DNA of 64,000 bases from Rhizobium sp. ASV20 (GTDB lineage: Bacteria > Pseudomonadota > Alphaproteobacteria > Rhizobiales > Rhizobiaceae), in contig NZ_JAELTU010000009.1 of NCBI RefSeq assembly GCF_016429015.1, positions 1-64,000 on the forward strand, read 5' to 3'. The notes under the pieces were generated by a model, which did no database searches, was not told where the DNA came from, and worked only from the letters and a program-made list of their open reading frames with translations. Shown in pieces: positions 1-9,277 of the stretch. The position numbers and the translations under genes were made by a program. How positions within the stretch are numbered: the first letter of the stretch is position 1; every line of letters starts with the position of its first letter.

Positions 1-1216
1 TATAAGCGCCATCGCCGATACGAATGGGCGCCACAAGCGATGAATTGGATCCGACGAATGCATTCGCGCCGATATGAGTCTCGTGCTTGTTGACCCCATC
101 ATAATTGCAGGTGATCGTGCCAGCGCCGATGTTGCTGTCGGCGCCGATCGTCGCGTCGCCGATATAGGCTAGATGATTGACCTTGGCACCCTCGGCGATC
201 TTGCCGTTCTTGACTTCGCAGAAATTGCCGACCTTGGCGCCCGCGGCGAGATCGGCCCCGGGGCGCAGGCGCGCATACGGCCCAACCGTGGCTCCAGCGC
301 TGACATGTGCGCCCTCGATATGCGAGAAGGCATGAATAATCGCTCCGCCATCAATGACGGCACCCGGACCGAATACGACATTCGGCTCGATCAGTGCATC
401 CTGCCCGATGACGGTGTCGTAGGCCAGGAACACGGTCTCCGGCGCAATCATGGTGACACCCGAGAGCATCAGCTCGTGACGCCGGCGCTCCTGCCAAAGG
501 CGCTCGATGAAGGCGAGCTCGGCGCGATTGTTGCAACCGGTCATCTCGACTTCCGGCGCATCGACCGCCACGGCACGGCCGCCGAGCGAACGCGCGATTT
601 CGACGAGATCGGTCAGGTAATATTCACCCTTGGCATTGCTGTTGCCGATGCGATCGAGCAGGTCCAGCGCCTTGCGGCCATTGATCGCCATCAGGCCGCT
701 ATTGCACCAGGTAATCGCCAGCTCGGCATCGGTCGCATCCTTCGCCTCGCGAATCGCGATCAATTCGCCGTCCTTAACCAGCAGCCGGCCGTATGCATTC
801 GGATTGTCGGTGTGAAAGCCGATGACGACGACGTCGTTACCATCAGCTAGGCCCTGCCGGGCGGCGCGAAGTGGAGTGTCGGTCAGCAGCGGCACATCGC
901 CATAGGCAACGAGAATATCGTCATATCCCCGGGCAATCGCTTCGCGCGCGGCCAGAACGGCATGGCCGGTCCCCAAGCGCTCCTTCTGCAGATATGATTC
1001 GACCGCGATGCCGCCAATCGATGCCGCAGCACTGACCTCATCAGCATTACGCCCAACGACTAGCGCCGCCGCCGAAATATCGGTTTTGGCTATCGCATCC
1101 ATGACGTGAGCGATCATCGGCCGGCTCGCAATCGGATGCAGCACCTTCGACATCGACGACTTCATGCGGGTGCTGTCGCCGGCGGCAAGGATGATAGCGA
1201 GACAGGTACGTTCCAT
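1..1216 (-). CDS. glmU: Bifunctional GlmU (UDP-GlcNAc pyrophosphorylase / GlcN-1-P acetyltransferase), 3' end outside window
   Basis: Makes UDP-N-acetylglucosamine for peptidoglycan and lipid A in two steps: acetylation of glucosamine-1-phosphate, then uridylylation. Reading the minus strand from ATG at 1214-1216, the protein begins [20 protein letters not shown], the nucleotidyltransferase signature LAAG-x-x-TRM. It continues through a uridylyltransferase domain with AYGDVPLL near residue 100. From about residue 260 it enters left-handed beta-helix hexapeptide repeats, including [12 protein letters not shown] near 385. About 405 residues are visible and the frame runs open off the left edge, so the last part of the acetyltransferase domain is missing. 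Full-length GlmU is about 450 residues. The identification is firm. Confidence 0.95.
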   Translation of the reverse strand, partial: MERTCLAIILAAGDSTRMKSSMSKVLHPIASRPMIAHVMDAIAKTDISAAALVVGRNADEVSAAASIGGIAVESYLQKERLGTGHAVLAAREAIARGYDDILVAYGDVPLLTDTPLRAARQGLADGNDVVVIGFHTDNPNAYGRLLVKDGELIAIREAKDATDAELAITWCNSGLMAINGRKALDLLDRIGNSNAKGEYYLTDLVEIARSLGGRAVAVDAPEVEMTGCNNRAELAFIERLWQERRRHELMLSGVTMIAPETVFLAYDTVIGQDALIEPNVVFGPGAVIDGGAIIHAFSHIEGAHVSAGATVGPYARLRPGADLAAGAKVGNFCEVKNGKIAEGAKVNHLAYIGDATIGADSNIGAGTITCNYDGVNKHETHIGANAFVGSNSSLVAPIRIGDGAY

Positions 1217-1318
1217 TTCAAGCTCCGAGATACACGGTCATGCGCGGCCCATCGCTGGTCGCAAGCCTCTCATAGCAACTGTTCACGCGGGGCACTACGG
1301 AGAAATTGGAGACAGCTC

Positions 1319-2071
1319 TCACGTTTCGGCCAGTGTAGCGAAGGCTTCGAGGATGTGCTGCTTCCCATCGATGATCACGAATTCCATAGCCTTGCGAGCC
1401 GCGGCGCTATCCCGCGCCGCAATAGCATCGACAATGGCCGTGTGAGTTTCCGCGATATTGCTGAAACCATTGCTGGCAGGAGGCGCGCTCATGCGGAACA
1501 TGCCAACCAGCGCCGCCTCGATAAGCCCCCCCAGCGATCGCATGAACGGATTCTGCGAGGCCTCGGTAATGGCGAGGTGAAAATGCAGGTCGGCAACGGC
1601 TAGACTGTCAGACGTATGTTCCGGGTCCGCAAGAGCTGCCGCAAGGCCGCGCAACACATCGATGTCCTCCTGGCTCGCCCGTTCCGCAACAAGGCCCGCA
1701 GCGAATGGCTCGAACGCCATGCGTATGTCGTAGAGATGCAGGAGAAACTCCTGATCGACGCCGCTTTCGAAATGCCAGCTCAGCACTTCATTGTCGAACA
1801 TGTTCCAGTGGATTTTTTCTGTAACGCGGGTGCCGACACGCGCGCGCGGCACGACCATGCCCTTGGCAGCCAGGGTCTTCATGCTCTCACGCAGAATGGT
1901 ACGCGACACTTTGAAGCGCTGCAGAAGCTCGCTATCTCCCGGAAGAATACTGCCGATCGGAAACGCGCCCGCCACAATCGCCTTGCCAAGCTCGTCGACC
2001 ACTTGCGCATGGCTCGTCCGCGACTTTCCGCCGGATCTTCGGTTGTCAAGCAATCGTCCGCTCAAGCGCAC
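1319..2071 (-). CDS. FadR/GntR-family transcriptional regulator (FCD domain)
   Basis: A 250-residue DNA-binding regulator. A winged helix occupies about residues 20-80, with VSRTILRESMKTLAAKGM as the recognition-helix region. An FCD effector domain follows at about 95-230, with the metal-site pattern seen in DLHFHLAI and histidines further on. The family typically senses small carboxylates or sugar acids and represses a nearby operon. It lies tail-to-tail with nothing obvious, upstream (by orientation) of glmU, with over 500 bp of non-coding DNA before it. The BMP-type transporter operon at 2606-7302 runs in the same direction and is a possible target, but that is inference. The ligand cannot be told from the sequence. 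Confidence 0.85.
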   Translation of the reverse strand: MRLSGRLLDNRRSGGKSRTSHAQVVDELGKAIVAGAFPIGSILPGDSELLQRFKVSRTILRESMKTLAAKGMVVPRARVGTRVTEKIHWNMFDNEVLSWHFESGVDQEFLLHLYDIRMAFEPFAAGLVAERASQEDIDVLRGLAAALADPEHTSDSLAVADLHFHLAITEASQNPFMRSLGGLIEAALVGMFRMSAPPASNGFSNIAETHTAIVDAIAARDSAAARKAMEFVIIDGKQHILEAFATLAET

Positions 2072-2553
2072 TGTCCTTTTCTCTGGCCTAATGTCGAGTG
2101 AAACGGGAGAGCAATCAAAAAGCGGTCTGCATTTGGAATAGCTGCTGATAACGCCAAACTGGTCCGCGCACTCATCTGAAAGCCGGAAAAAATTGCAATC
2201 GCTCCCATACGGTTCCCTTGCAAACCTTGGCTGAAAATCCCAAAGAATGCTCCTCCATTGAACCCCGCTCCTCCTGCAAGCGGCGTTCCTCCCATGACCA
2301 CAGCAGCGAGTTCCGCGCTATCGTGGCAATCTGGTATCCTGCTGATGTATAAATGGAAAAAACGTTTCCGAATAGACCAGCAACGACACACCCAAATTTT
2401 GGCTTTAGGCTGAGACAAACCGATGTACTGCCGCGGCTCACTCGCGCCACCGAGAAACACCGCTCCATCCATGCCCCAAACCATCACCAAGGCAGAAGGC
2501 AAAAATCATACAGTAATATCTTTGTAAACAATCATTTATTCATGCGACTTAAC
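2072..2553. other. Intergenic region upstream of the GntR-type regulator
   Basis: Nearly 500 bp between the regulator and the terminator of the transporter operon. Short open frames exist on both strands, but none has a credible ribosome binding site or a recognisable protein. It presumably holds the regulator's promoter. I could not pick out a convincing FadR-type operator dyad. Confidence 0.4.
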
Positions 2554-2580
2554 AAAAAAAGGGGCGTCGAAAACGCCCCT
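2554..2580 (-). terminator. Intrinsic terminator of the BMP transporter operon
   Basis: An 8-bp stem (AGGGGCGT / ACGCCCCT) closes a CGAAA loop at 2560-2580. Read on the minus strand it is followed by a run of seven T. It lies 26 bp after the stop codon of the substrate-binding protein gene. Confidence 0.9.
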
Positions 2581-2605
2581 TCTTCAACCCAGCATATCGA
2601 AATGC

Positions 2606-3682
2606 TTACTTCGATGCAGGCAGCTTGTCGTCAACGCCTTCGATGTAGAAGTTCATGCCGAGCAGCGTGCCGTCATCGGCCTTCTCGCCAGCCTTCAACC
2701 AAGGCGTACCGTCCTGCTTGTTGATCGGGCCCGTGAAGGGCGCGATCTCACCCGACTTGATCTTGGCTTCGGTTTCCTCAGCCATCTTCTTCACGTCGTC
2801 AGGCATGTTCGTATAGGGCGCCATTTCCAGGATGCCGTCCTTGAGACCATCCCAGCTCTGCTCGGACTTCCACTTGCCGTCGAGCAATGCGTGAACGCGC
2901 TTGGAGTAGTAGTTGCCCCAGGTATCGACGATCGCCGTCAGCTGCGCCTTCGGGCCTGCCTTGATCATGTCGGACGCCTGGCCGAAAGCGTGAATGCCGC
3001 GCTCCTGCGCTACCTGCATCGGCGCGGTCGTGTCGGTGTGCTGTGTCAGGATGTCGACACCCTGATCGACCATGGCCTTGGCTGCGTCTGCTTCCTTGCC
3101 GGGGTCGAACCAGGTGTTGACCCAGACAACCTTGAGCTTGAAGCTTGGATCGATGGAGCGAGCACCCTGCTCGAAGGAGTTGATACCCATGACGACTTCC
3201 GGAATCGGGAAGGACGCGATGTAGGCAGCGCCATGATTCTTGGACGTCTTGGCGGCGATCTGACCCAGGATGTAGCGGCCTTCGTAGAAGCGCGAGTTGT
3301 AGGTCGCGAGGTTCGGACCGCTCTTGAAGCCTGTCGCATGTTCGAACTTCACCTTCGGGAACTTGGCGGCAACCTTGACGGTCGCATCCATGAAGCCGAA
3401 CGAGGTGGAGAAGATCAGCGAGCAGCCAGAGCGGGCGAGACGCTCGATGGCGCGCTCGGCATCCGGACCTTCCGGAACGTTTTCGAGATACGGCGTCTCG
3501 ATCTTGTCGCCGAACTCCTTCTGGATCTGCTGGCGGCCAAGGTCATGCGCCTGCGAGTAACCGCCGTCCGTGTGCGAGCCGACATAGACGAAGCAGACCT
3601 TGGTCGGCGCCGCTTCGGCGGCGGCGGCGAAACCAACGATGGCAGCAGCTGTCGTGGAGAGTGCGAGTGCTAGTTTCTTCAT
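2606..3682 (-). CDS. BMP-family ABC transporter substrate-binding protein
   Basis: Periplasmic binding protein of the basic membrane protein (BMP/Med) family, whose characterised members bind nucleosides or purines. It has 358 residues. A signal peptide runs from MKKLALALS to cleavage after AEA near residue 24. The mature part starts with KVCFVYVGSHTDGGYSQAHD, the family's ligand-pocket start. The ATG at 3680-3682 is chosen because the signal peptide starts there and AGGGG precedes it at good spacing; the frame stays open further upstream without a ribosome binding site. It is the last gene of an operon after one ATPase and two permeases, and ends in a strong terminator. The substrate is not proven. 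Confidence 0.92.
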   Translation of the reverse strand: MKKLALALSTTAAAIVGFAAAAEAAPTKVCFVYVGSHTDGGYSQAHDLGRQQIQKEFGDKIETPYLENVPEGPDAERAIERLARSGCSLIFSTSFGFMDATVKVAAKFPKVKFEHATGFKSGPNLATYNSRFYEGRYILGQIAAKTSKNHGAAYIASFPIPEVVMGINSFEQGARSIDPSFKLKVVWVNTWFDPGKEADAAKAMVDQGVDILTQHTDTTAPMQVAQERGIHAFGQASDMIKAGPKAQLTAIVDTWGNYYSKRVHALLDGKWKSEQSWDGLKDGILEMAPYTNMPDDVKKMAEETEAKIKSGEIAPFTGPINKQDGTPWLKAGEKADDGTLLGMNFYIEGVDDKLPASK

Positions 3683-3735
3683 GGTTACCCCTGTTGGTTT
3701 GACATGGTTTAGTAAAATCCGTCCGGCTATTGCCA

Positions 3736-4656
3736 TTACCGTTCCGGAACGAAGGCCTTGCCGAGCGACGCCGGCGTGTTGATCAAGGTCGCTCGGCGAT
3801 TTTGAGAGATGATGACGAGAACCACAATAGTCGCGGCATAGGGCAGCATCGACAGAAATTGCGAGGGAATACCGACGCCGAAGCCCTGCGCATGGAACTG
3901 CAGGATCGTCACGGCACCGAACAGATACCCACCGGCCATGACGCGCATTGGCCGCCAGGATGCAAAGACCACGAGTGCCAGCGTCACCCAGCCGCGGCCG
4001 GCAGACATGTTCTCGACCCATTGCGGCGTGTAGACCAGAGACAGTTGTGCTCCAGCCAATCCTGCACAGGCGCCGCCGAACATGACGGCGAGGTAACGCG
4101 TGCGGATGACATCGATACCAAGCGCATGGGCCGAGCCATGGCTATCGCCAACAGCGCGAAGCTTCAGGCCGGCTCGGCTGCGGAACAGGAACCAGTTGAC
4201 GCCGATGAGCAGCGCAATGGAGAGATAGAAGGTCAGATCCTGCTTGAAGAGTACCGGCCCGAAGAACGGGATCTGAGACAGGAACGGAAAAACGATCTCC
4301 CGAAGCTGCACACCGGGCACGCTGACATAGCCCTCGCCGATCATGCCGGAAAGACCGAGACCGAGGATGGTAAGTGCCAGGCCGGTCGCAACCTGATTGG
4401 TGACCAGCGTCAGTGTCAGAAAGCCGAACAGCAGCGAGAACAATGCGCCTGCAACGATACCCGTGACGAGGCCAACATAGGGCGATCCGCTCATCTGTGC
4501 GCCGACGAACGCGGCAACGGCACCGATGATCATCATGCCTTCGACGCCGAGATTGAGCACGCCTGATCGCTCCACCACCAATTCGCCAAGACCCGCGATG
4601 ACGAGGGGAGTCGATGCCGTGATGATAGTCAGGAGGATTGCTTCAAAGACGCTCAT
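3736..4656 (-). CDS. ABC transporter permease, BMP-associated (YufQ/NupQ-like)
   Basis: A 306-residue inner-membrane permease of the branched-chain/ribose-type family (BPD_transp_2). It is very hydrophobic, with eight to ten predicted membrane spans. The N-terminal stretch holds PLVIAGLGELVVERSGVLNL, typical of the second permease that accompanies BMP binding proteins. It overlaps the preceding permease gene by 4 bp (ATGA), so the two are probably translated together as the transmembrane heterodimer. The binding-protein gene follows after 53 bp. The role in nucleoside or purine uptake rests on family and context. Confidence 0.9.
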   Translation of the reverse strand: MSVFEAILLTIITASTPLVIAGLGELVVERSGVLNLGVEGMMIIGAVAAFVGAQMSGSPYVGLVTGIVAGALFSLLFGFLTLTLVTNQVATGLALTILGLGLSGMIGEGYVSVPGVQLREIVFPFLSQIPFFGPVLFKQDLTFYLSIALLIGVNWFLFRSRAGLKLRAVGDSHGSAHALGIDVIRTRYLAVMFGGACAGLAGAQLSLVYTPQWVENMSAGRGWVTLALVVFASWRPMRVMAGGYLFGAVTILQFHAQGFGVGIPSQFLSMLPYAATIVVLVIISQNRRATLINTPASLGKAFVPER

Positions 4657-5738
4657 GCAACACCTCCCCGAACCCGCGACCAGACCAGACGGATCTTGTA
4701 ATAGATCAGCGTGTCGCAGGAGAGCACGAAAAACAGCAGCAGCCCCTGGAAGACGCTGGCTGCCTTGGCTGAAATGCCCGGAGACAGCTGCGCCGCTTCA
4801 CCACCGAGATAGGTCAATGCCAAAACCAGCCCGGAGAGGACCGCTCCGACCGGGTTGAGGCGTGCGAGGAAGGCGACGATGATAGCCGTGAAGCCATAGC
4901 CCGGCGAGATCGCAGGCTGCAAATGGCCGATCGAGCCGGAAACTTCCGATATCCCGGCAAGACCCGCCAGCGCGCCGGAAAAGAGGAAGGCGAACCAGAC
5001 CATTTTCCGAGAGGAAAAGCCGGCAAACCGCCCTGCCCGCGCCGACTGGCCGAGAACGGTGATCTCGAATCCCTTCAGTGTGTATTTCATCAGGAACCAG
5101 GTCAGGATGGCCGCAACGACCGCGAAGACGATACCCCAATGGGCACGACCGGAATCTTCCCATATCGCCGGCAGCACTGCTTCAGGCGGAAAATCGATGC
5201 TTTGCGGGAAGTTATGACCTTGAGGGTCGCGCCAAGGCCCGCGCGACAGCCAATCAAGGAAAAGCTGCGCGATATAGACCAGCATCAGGCTCGTCAGGAT
5301 CTCGTTGGTATTGAAATGCGCCTTCAGCAAAGCCGGAATGGCGGCATAGAGCGCACCGCCGATCGCTCCGGCAACCAACATCAGCGGCAGCACCATCGGC
5401 GAGTGCCAATCGGTGAAGATGATCGGGATGAAGGATCCAGCGACCGCCCCCATGGTGAACTGGCCTTCCGCACCGATATTCCAGTTGTTGGAACGGTAGC
5501 AGACGCACAGACCGACGGCGATCAGGATCAACGGACCGGCTTTGATTGCCAGCTCGTGCAGCGACCAGACTTCCAGCAAAGGCTCGACGAAGAAGGCATC
5601 CAAAGCCTCGACCGGATCCTTGCCCATGACTGCAAACATGATCGTGCCGGCAATCAACGCCAAAGCGAGGGCCAGCAGCGGCGACAAGATACCGAACAGT
5701 TTGGAAACCTGCGGGCGCTTTTCGAGTTCAATGCGCAT
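4653..5738 (-). CDS. ABC transporter permease, BMP-associated (YufP/NupP-like)
   Basis: First permease of the transporter, 361 residues starting MRIELEKRPQVSKLFG. It has about ten hydrophobic segments and the family's NIGAEGQFTMGAVAGSF stretch near residue 95. I prefer the ATG at 5736-5738, which overlaps the ATPase stop by 11 bp. An in-frame ATG 13 codons upstream would put a charged, proline-rich leader on the protein and increase the overlap. It partners with the permease encoded just downstream. Coupling with both neighbours shows a single transcription unit. Confidence 0.9.
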   Translation of the reverse strand: MRIELEKRPQVSKLFGILSPLLALALALIAGTIMFAVMGKDPVEALDAFFVEPLLEVWSLHELAIKAGPLILIAVGLCVCYRSNNWNIGAEGQFTMGAVAGSFIPIIFTDWHSPMVLPLMLVAGAIGGALYAAIPALLKAHFNTNEILTSLMLVYIAQLFLDWLSRGPWRDPQGHNFPQSIDFPPEAVLPAIWEDSGRAHWGIVFAVVAAILTWFLMKYTLKGFEITVLGQSARAGRFAGFSSRKMVWFAFLFSGALAGLAGISEVSGSIGHLQPAISPGYGFTAIIVAFLARLNPVGAVLSGLVLALTYLGGEAAQLSPGISAKAASVFQGLLLFFVLSCDTLIYYKIRLVWSRVRGGVA

Positions 5739-7302
5739 GCGCGGGCTCCGAATGGGTCTTGGATTCATGCAGACCACCCATCAGCAGGCCGATCTTTTCG
5801 CGCGTAAGCTCGCTGGCGGGATAGGACTGGGACAAGCGGCCTTCCGAAATGACGGCAATGTCGGTCGCGACCTCAAATATTTCGTCGAGATCCTGGCTGA
5901 TGACGAGCACTGCCGAGCCGTCACGGGCGAGATCGACCAACGCCTGCCTGATGCGGCTGGCGGCACCCGCGTCGACGCCCCAAGTGGGCTGGTTGACGAC
6001 AAGTACGCTGGGTTGCCTGTCCAACTCGCGGCCGACGATAAATTTCTGCAGGTTGCCGCCGGAAAGCGCGCCCGCGGCCGGATCCTCACCGCTCTTGCGA
6101 ACGTCCATCGCCTGACAGATCCGCTTGGCCGCCTGCTTGACGGTACCATGACGGATAATGTTGAGAAAACCGCCACTTAAAAAGGTCTTGCGATCCGATT
6201 GATTGCGGGCGAGCACGAGATTGTCCGACAGCTTCAAAGCGGGAACGGCAGCATGGCCATGGCGCTCTTCAGGCACGAAGCCGGCACCGAGCAGCCGTCG
6301 CGCGTTGATCCCTTTGGTGCCAACGGGCTTGCCGCGCACGCGGATCAGATTGTCGGATGGCACCGTGTATTCGCCGGAAATGACATCGAACAACTCGCCC
6401 TGACCGTTGCCGGCAACTCCAGCGATCGCGAGAACTTCACCGGCACGAACGCGCAGTGAAATGTCCTTCAGCGACATGGCAAAGGGGGTGCGTGCCGGGG
6501 CCGACAGGTCTGCGACTTCCAGCTGAATATCGCCCGCCTTGCCAAGACCTTCATGCTTCACGCTGGCAACATCGCTGCCCACCATCATTCGCGCCAAGGA
6601 ACCGGTTGTTTCCTGGCGCGGGTCACAGGCGCCGGTCACCTTGCCATGGCGAAGGACGGTGGCGCGCGAACAGATGCGCTGCACCTCCTCAAGACGGTGA
6701 CTGATGTAAAGCACCGAACGCCCCTCGTCCCGCAACTGGAACAAGGTTTCGAACATCCGGTCGGCTTCCTGCGGCGTCAGCACGGAAGTCGGCTCGTCGA
6801 GAATGATGAGCTTAGGATTTTGCAGCAGTGCACGAACGATTTCGATGCGCTGGCGCTCGCCGACCGAAAGATCGGCAACATGCGCATTCGGATCGAGAGG
6901 CAGGCCATAGGCGCGCGACAGCCTTGCGGCTTCCTCCGATATCTTTGCTATCGGGATCTTGCCGTCGAGCGACAGAGCGATATTTTCAGCCACAGTCAGC
7001 GCTTCGAAAAGCGAGAAGTGCTGGAAAACCATACCGATGCCGAGCTTGCGCGCCGTGCCGGGAGAGTCGATCGCGGCGGGTTTCCCCTGCCACACGATTT
7101 CACCTTGCGTTGGCTCCAGCACGCCGAAAAGCATCTTCACGAGCGTGGATTTACCGGCGCCGTTCTCGCCAAGCAGCGCATGAATTTCGCCCGGTTGAAT
7201 TTCAAGATCGATTTCATTGCAGGCGGCAAAACTACCAAATAGCTTCGTCAGCTTGCGAACCGACAATAGTGCACCGTTTGCCGGTACATCGGATGACGAC
7301 AC
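5728..7302 (-). CDS. ABC transporter ATP-binding protein, two-domain sugar/nucleoside type
   Basis: A 524-residue protein with two fused ATPase domains, the layout of RbsA/MglA and of BMP-linked importers. Domain 1 has a full Walker A (GENGAGKS, about residues 45-52), signature LSVGERQR and Walker B LIILDEP. Domain 2 has a degenerate Walker A (VAGNGQGE, no GKS/T), as usual for the second half of this family. The start is GTG at 7300-7302, preceded by GAGGGG. It is the first gene of the operon ATPase-permease-permease-binding protein. The energising role is certain; the substrate is inferred from the BMP partner. Confidence 0.93.
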   Translation of the reverse strand: MSSSDVPANGALLSVRKLTKLFGSFAACNEIDLEIQPGEIHALLGENGAGKSTLVKMLFGVLEPTQGEIVWQGKPAAIDSPGTARKLGIGMVFQHFSLFEALTVAENIALSLDGKIPIAKISEEAARLSRAYGLPLDPNAHVADLSVGERQRIEIVRALLQNPKLIILDEPTSVLTPQEADRMFETLFQLRDEGRSVLYISHRLEEVQRICSRATVLRHGKVTGACDPRQETTGSLARMMVGSDVASVKHEGLGKAGDIQLEVADLSAPARTPFAMSLKDISLRVRAGEVLAIAGVAGNGQGELFDVISGEYTVPSDNLIRVRGKPVGTKGINARRLLGAGFVPEERHGHAAVPALKLSDNLVLARNQSDRKTFLSGGFLNIIRHGTVKQAAKRICQAMDVRKSGEDPAAGALSGGNLQKFIVGRELDRQPSVLVVNQPTWGVDAGAASRIRQALVDLARDGSAVLVISQDLDEIFEVATDIAVISEGRLSQSYPASELTREKIGLLMGGLHESKTHSEPAHAH

Positions 7303-7343
7303 GTTCCCCTCATTTCCTTCCCACCGTCCTGCCCTTTACGGAT

Positions 7344-8327
7344 CTATGGGATCAGTAGTGTAGTTCCACTCGTTTTTCTGGCTTCCAGATCCGCGTGCGC
7401 GCGCCCCGCATCGCTCAACGGATAAGTCTGATGAATATTGATACGCACTTTATTGCTTTGCACAACAGCAAATAATGCCCCTGCACTGGCTCTCAACTCC
7501 TCAGGCGTACCCACATAAGCGAAAAGACTTGGGCGCGTCGTGAAAAGAGAGCCTTTCTGATTGAGGATGGCGAGGTTGAAATTCTCGATTGGGCCAGAGG
7601 ACTGGCCGAAAGTCACCCACATGCCGCGCGGCTTCAGGCAATCGAGCGAATGCGGGAACGTGTCCTTGCCGACCGAATCGTAGACGACATCGACACCCTT
7701 GCCGCCGGTGATTTCCCGAACGCGGTCTGCGAAGCTCTCCCTGCTATAATCGATGACATGGTCATAGCCATGTTTCAGAGCCAGTTCGACCTTTTCCGCG
7801 GAACCGGCTGTGCCGATGACGGTACTCGCACCCAGCGCCTTGGCCCATTGACCGGCGATCAGGCCGACGCCGCCGGCGGCTGCGTGAAACAGCAATGTCG
7901 TTCCCGGGCCGACCCTGAAGGTGCGGTTCAGCAGATATTCGGCCGTCATGCCCTTCAGCATCATCGATGCCGCAGTTTCGAGCGGGATATCGTCAGGCAC
8001 CTTGACCAGATGGCGCGCCTCGATGTTGCGCTCGATACTATAAGCGCCATCGCTGCCGACATAGGCGACGCGATCACCGACGGCAAAATCGGAAACGCCG
8101 GGGCCTACTTCCGTGATCGTTCCTGCGGCTTCCTTGCCGAGCGCGAGCGGAAATTGCGGCGCCTTGTAGAGGCCTGAACGAAAATAGACGTCGATGAAAT
8201 TCAGGCCGATCGCGGCATGACGGATCTGCACCTCGCCGGCACCGGGAGATGGCAGATCCACCTCCTCGAGCTTCATGACTTCAGGACCGCCGTTTTCGTG
8301 AATGCGAATGACCTTGGTCTTCTTCAT
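7344..8327 (-). CDS. qor: NADPH:quinone oxidoreductase, zinc-independent MDR family
   Basis: A 327-residue medium-chain dehydrogenase/reductase without the structural or catalytic zinc ligands. It therefore belongs to the quinone oxidoreductase branch, which reduces quinones with NADPH. AAAGGVGLIAGQWAKALGA near residue 150 is the dinucleotide-binding turn, and NGGPEVMKLEEVDLPSPG is the typical N-terminal start. The ATG at 8325-8327 (MKKTKVIRI) is chosen because the longer open frame reads into the pcs gene. It lies 11 bp after the pcs stop on the same strand, so cotranscription with pcs is likely. Confidence 0.9.
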   Translation of the reverse strand: MKKTKVIRIHENGGPEVMKLEEVDLPSPGAGEVQIRHAAIGLNFIDVYFRSGLYKAPQFPLALGKEAAGTITEVGPGVSDFAVGDRVAYVGSDGAYSIERNIEARHLVKVPDDIPLETAASMMLKGMTAEYLLNRTFRVGPGTTLLFHAAAGGVGLIAGQWAKALGASTVIGTAGSAEKVELALKHGYDHVIDYSRESFADRVREITGGKGVDVVYDSVGKDTFPHSLDCLKPRGMWVTFGQSSGPIENFNLAILNQKGSLFTTRPSLFAYVGTPEELRASAGALFAVVQSNKVRINIHQTYPLSDAGRAHADLEARKTSGTTLLIP

Positions 8328-8338
8328 GGCAAGCAATC

Positions 8339-9064
8339 CTACTGGCGCCCGAGGGACGGGAAAAACTGCAGAACGGCGCCGATGCAATAAAGATAGATAC
8401 CGCTGAGAATGAAGAGGACAACAGCCCATTGCGGCATCACGAAATTCATCAGCAGCGAGTAGATACCGAGCGCCGACCAGAACAGGAATATGCCGAGATT
8501 GAGCGGCCGCAGGCGCTTGACGCGCACCGGATGCAGGAAGTTGATCGGCAGGAAGGTCAGGACAACGGAAACGCCAACCAGAACCATGGCGGTCGTCGCA
8601 CTGGCATCGATGACGAAGAGCGTGAATATCACCATGTTCCAGACGACCGGGAAACCGGAAAAGAAATACTCATCGGTCTTCATGCCCATATCGGCATAGT
8701 AAATGGCACTCGAAACCACGATCATGCCGGCTGCGACAAACGACAAGGGCTCGCCGATCATGCCGCTTTCATAAAGCGCGAAAGCCGGCAGCAGCACGTA
8801 GGTCACATAATCGATGATGTTGTCCAGCGTGTCGCCGGACCAATTCGGAAGCACTTCCTTGACCCGGACCTTGCGGGCGATCGGCCCGTCGATGCCATCG
8901 ACCAGCAACGCCAGACCAAGCCACCAGAACATATCGACGAAGCGATGCTCCGAGGCTGCGACCACACCGAGAAAGGCAAGAAAAGACCCGGAGGCCGTCA
9001 GGATATGAACGGAGAATGCACGCATCTCCGCATAAGGCACCCGCTTGTAATTGAAGATTTTCAT
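8339..9064 (-). CDS. pcs: Phosphatidylcholine synthase
   Basis: Integral membrane enzyme that condenses choline with CDP-diacylglycerol to give phosphatidylcholine, the one-step route of rhizobia and related bacteria. It has 241 residues, the usual length. The CDP-alcohol phosphotransferase motif (DG-x2-AR-x8-G-x3-D-x3-D, here in a slightly longer variant) begins at DGIDGPIAR near residue 58 and ends at SGDTLDNIID. About seven hydrophobic spans follow. The start MKIFNYKRVPYAE matches the family's conserved beginning; an ATG three codons upstream is possible. Phosphatidylcholine matters for symbiosis and virulence in this group. Confidence 0.95.
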   Translation of the reverse strand: MKIFNYKRVPYAEMRAFSVHILTASGSFLAFLGVVAASEHRFVDMFWWLGLALLVDGIDGPIARKVRVKEVLPNWSGDTLDNIIDYVTYVLLPAFALYESGMIGEPLSFVAAGMIVVSSAIYYADMGMKTDEYFFSGFPVVWNMVIFTLFVIDASATTAMVLVGVSVVLTFLPINFLHPVRVKRLRPLNLGIFLFWSALGIYSLLMNFVMPQWAVVLFILSGIYLYCIGAVLQFFPSLGRQ

Positions 9065-9277
9065 CCGCCCCACGACTCGTCGGTTTATGCGCCTGCCCCG
9101 GCAAGCGGTTTTTCCTGCTAATATGCATCCTTTGGTCTATACCGCCAGCGCAAAAGCGTTCATCGCTGCACGCTAGCGCGACTTCCTGTCATTTTCACCC
9201 GCTGCGGTGTTTCATCCCATGGATTTCAACAGGCTAAGTGTTTATTTTCAGAATTGTAGGCAATTGAGGCATCGAAA

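Noticed and set aside
2172..2468. 98-codon open frame upstream of the GntR regulator
   Set aside because: No ribosome binding site, overlapping alternative frames of equal quality, likely chance.
3683..4021. Longer start for the BMP binding protein (extra 113 codons)
   Set aside because: It would run into the permease gene and bury the clear signal peptide; the internal ATG has the proper ribosome binding site.
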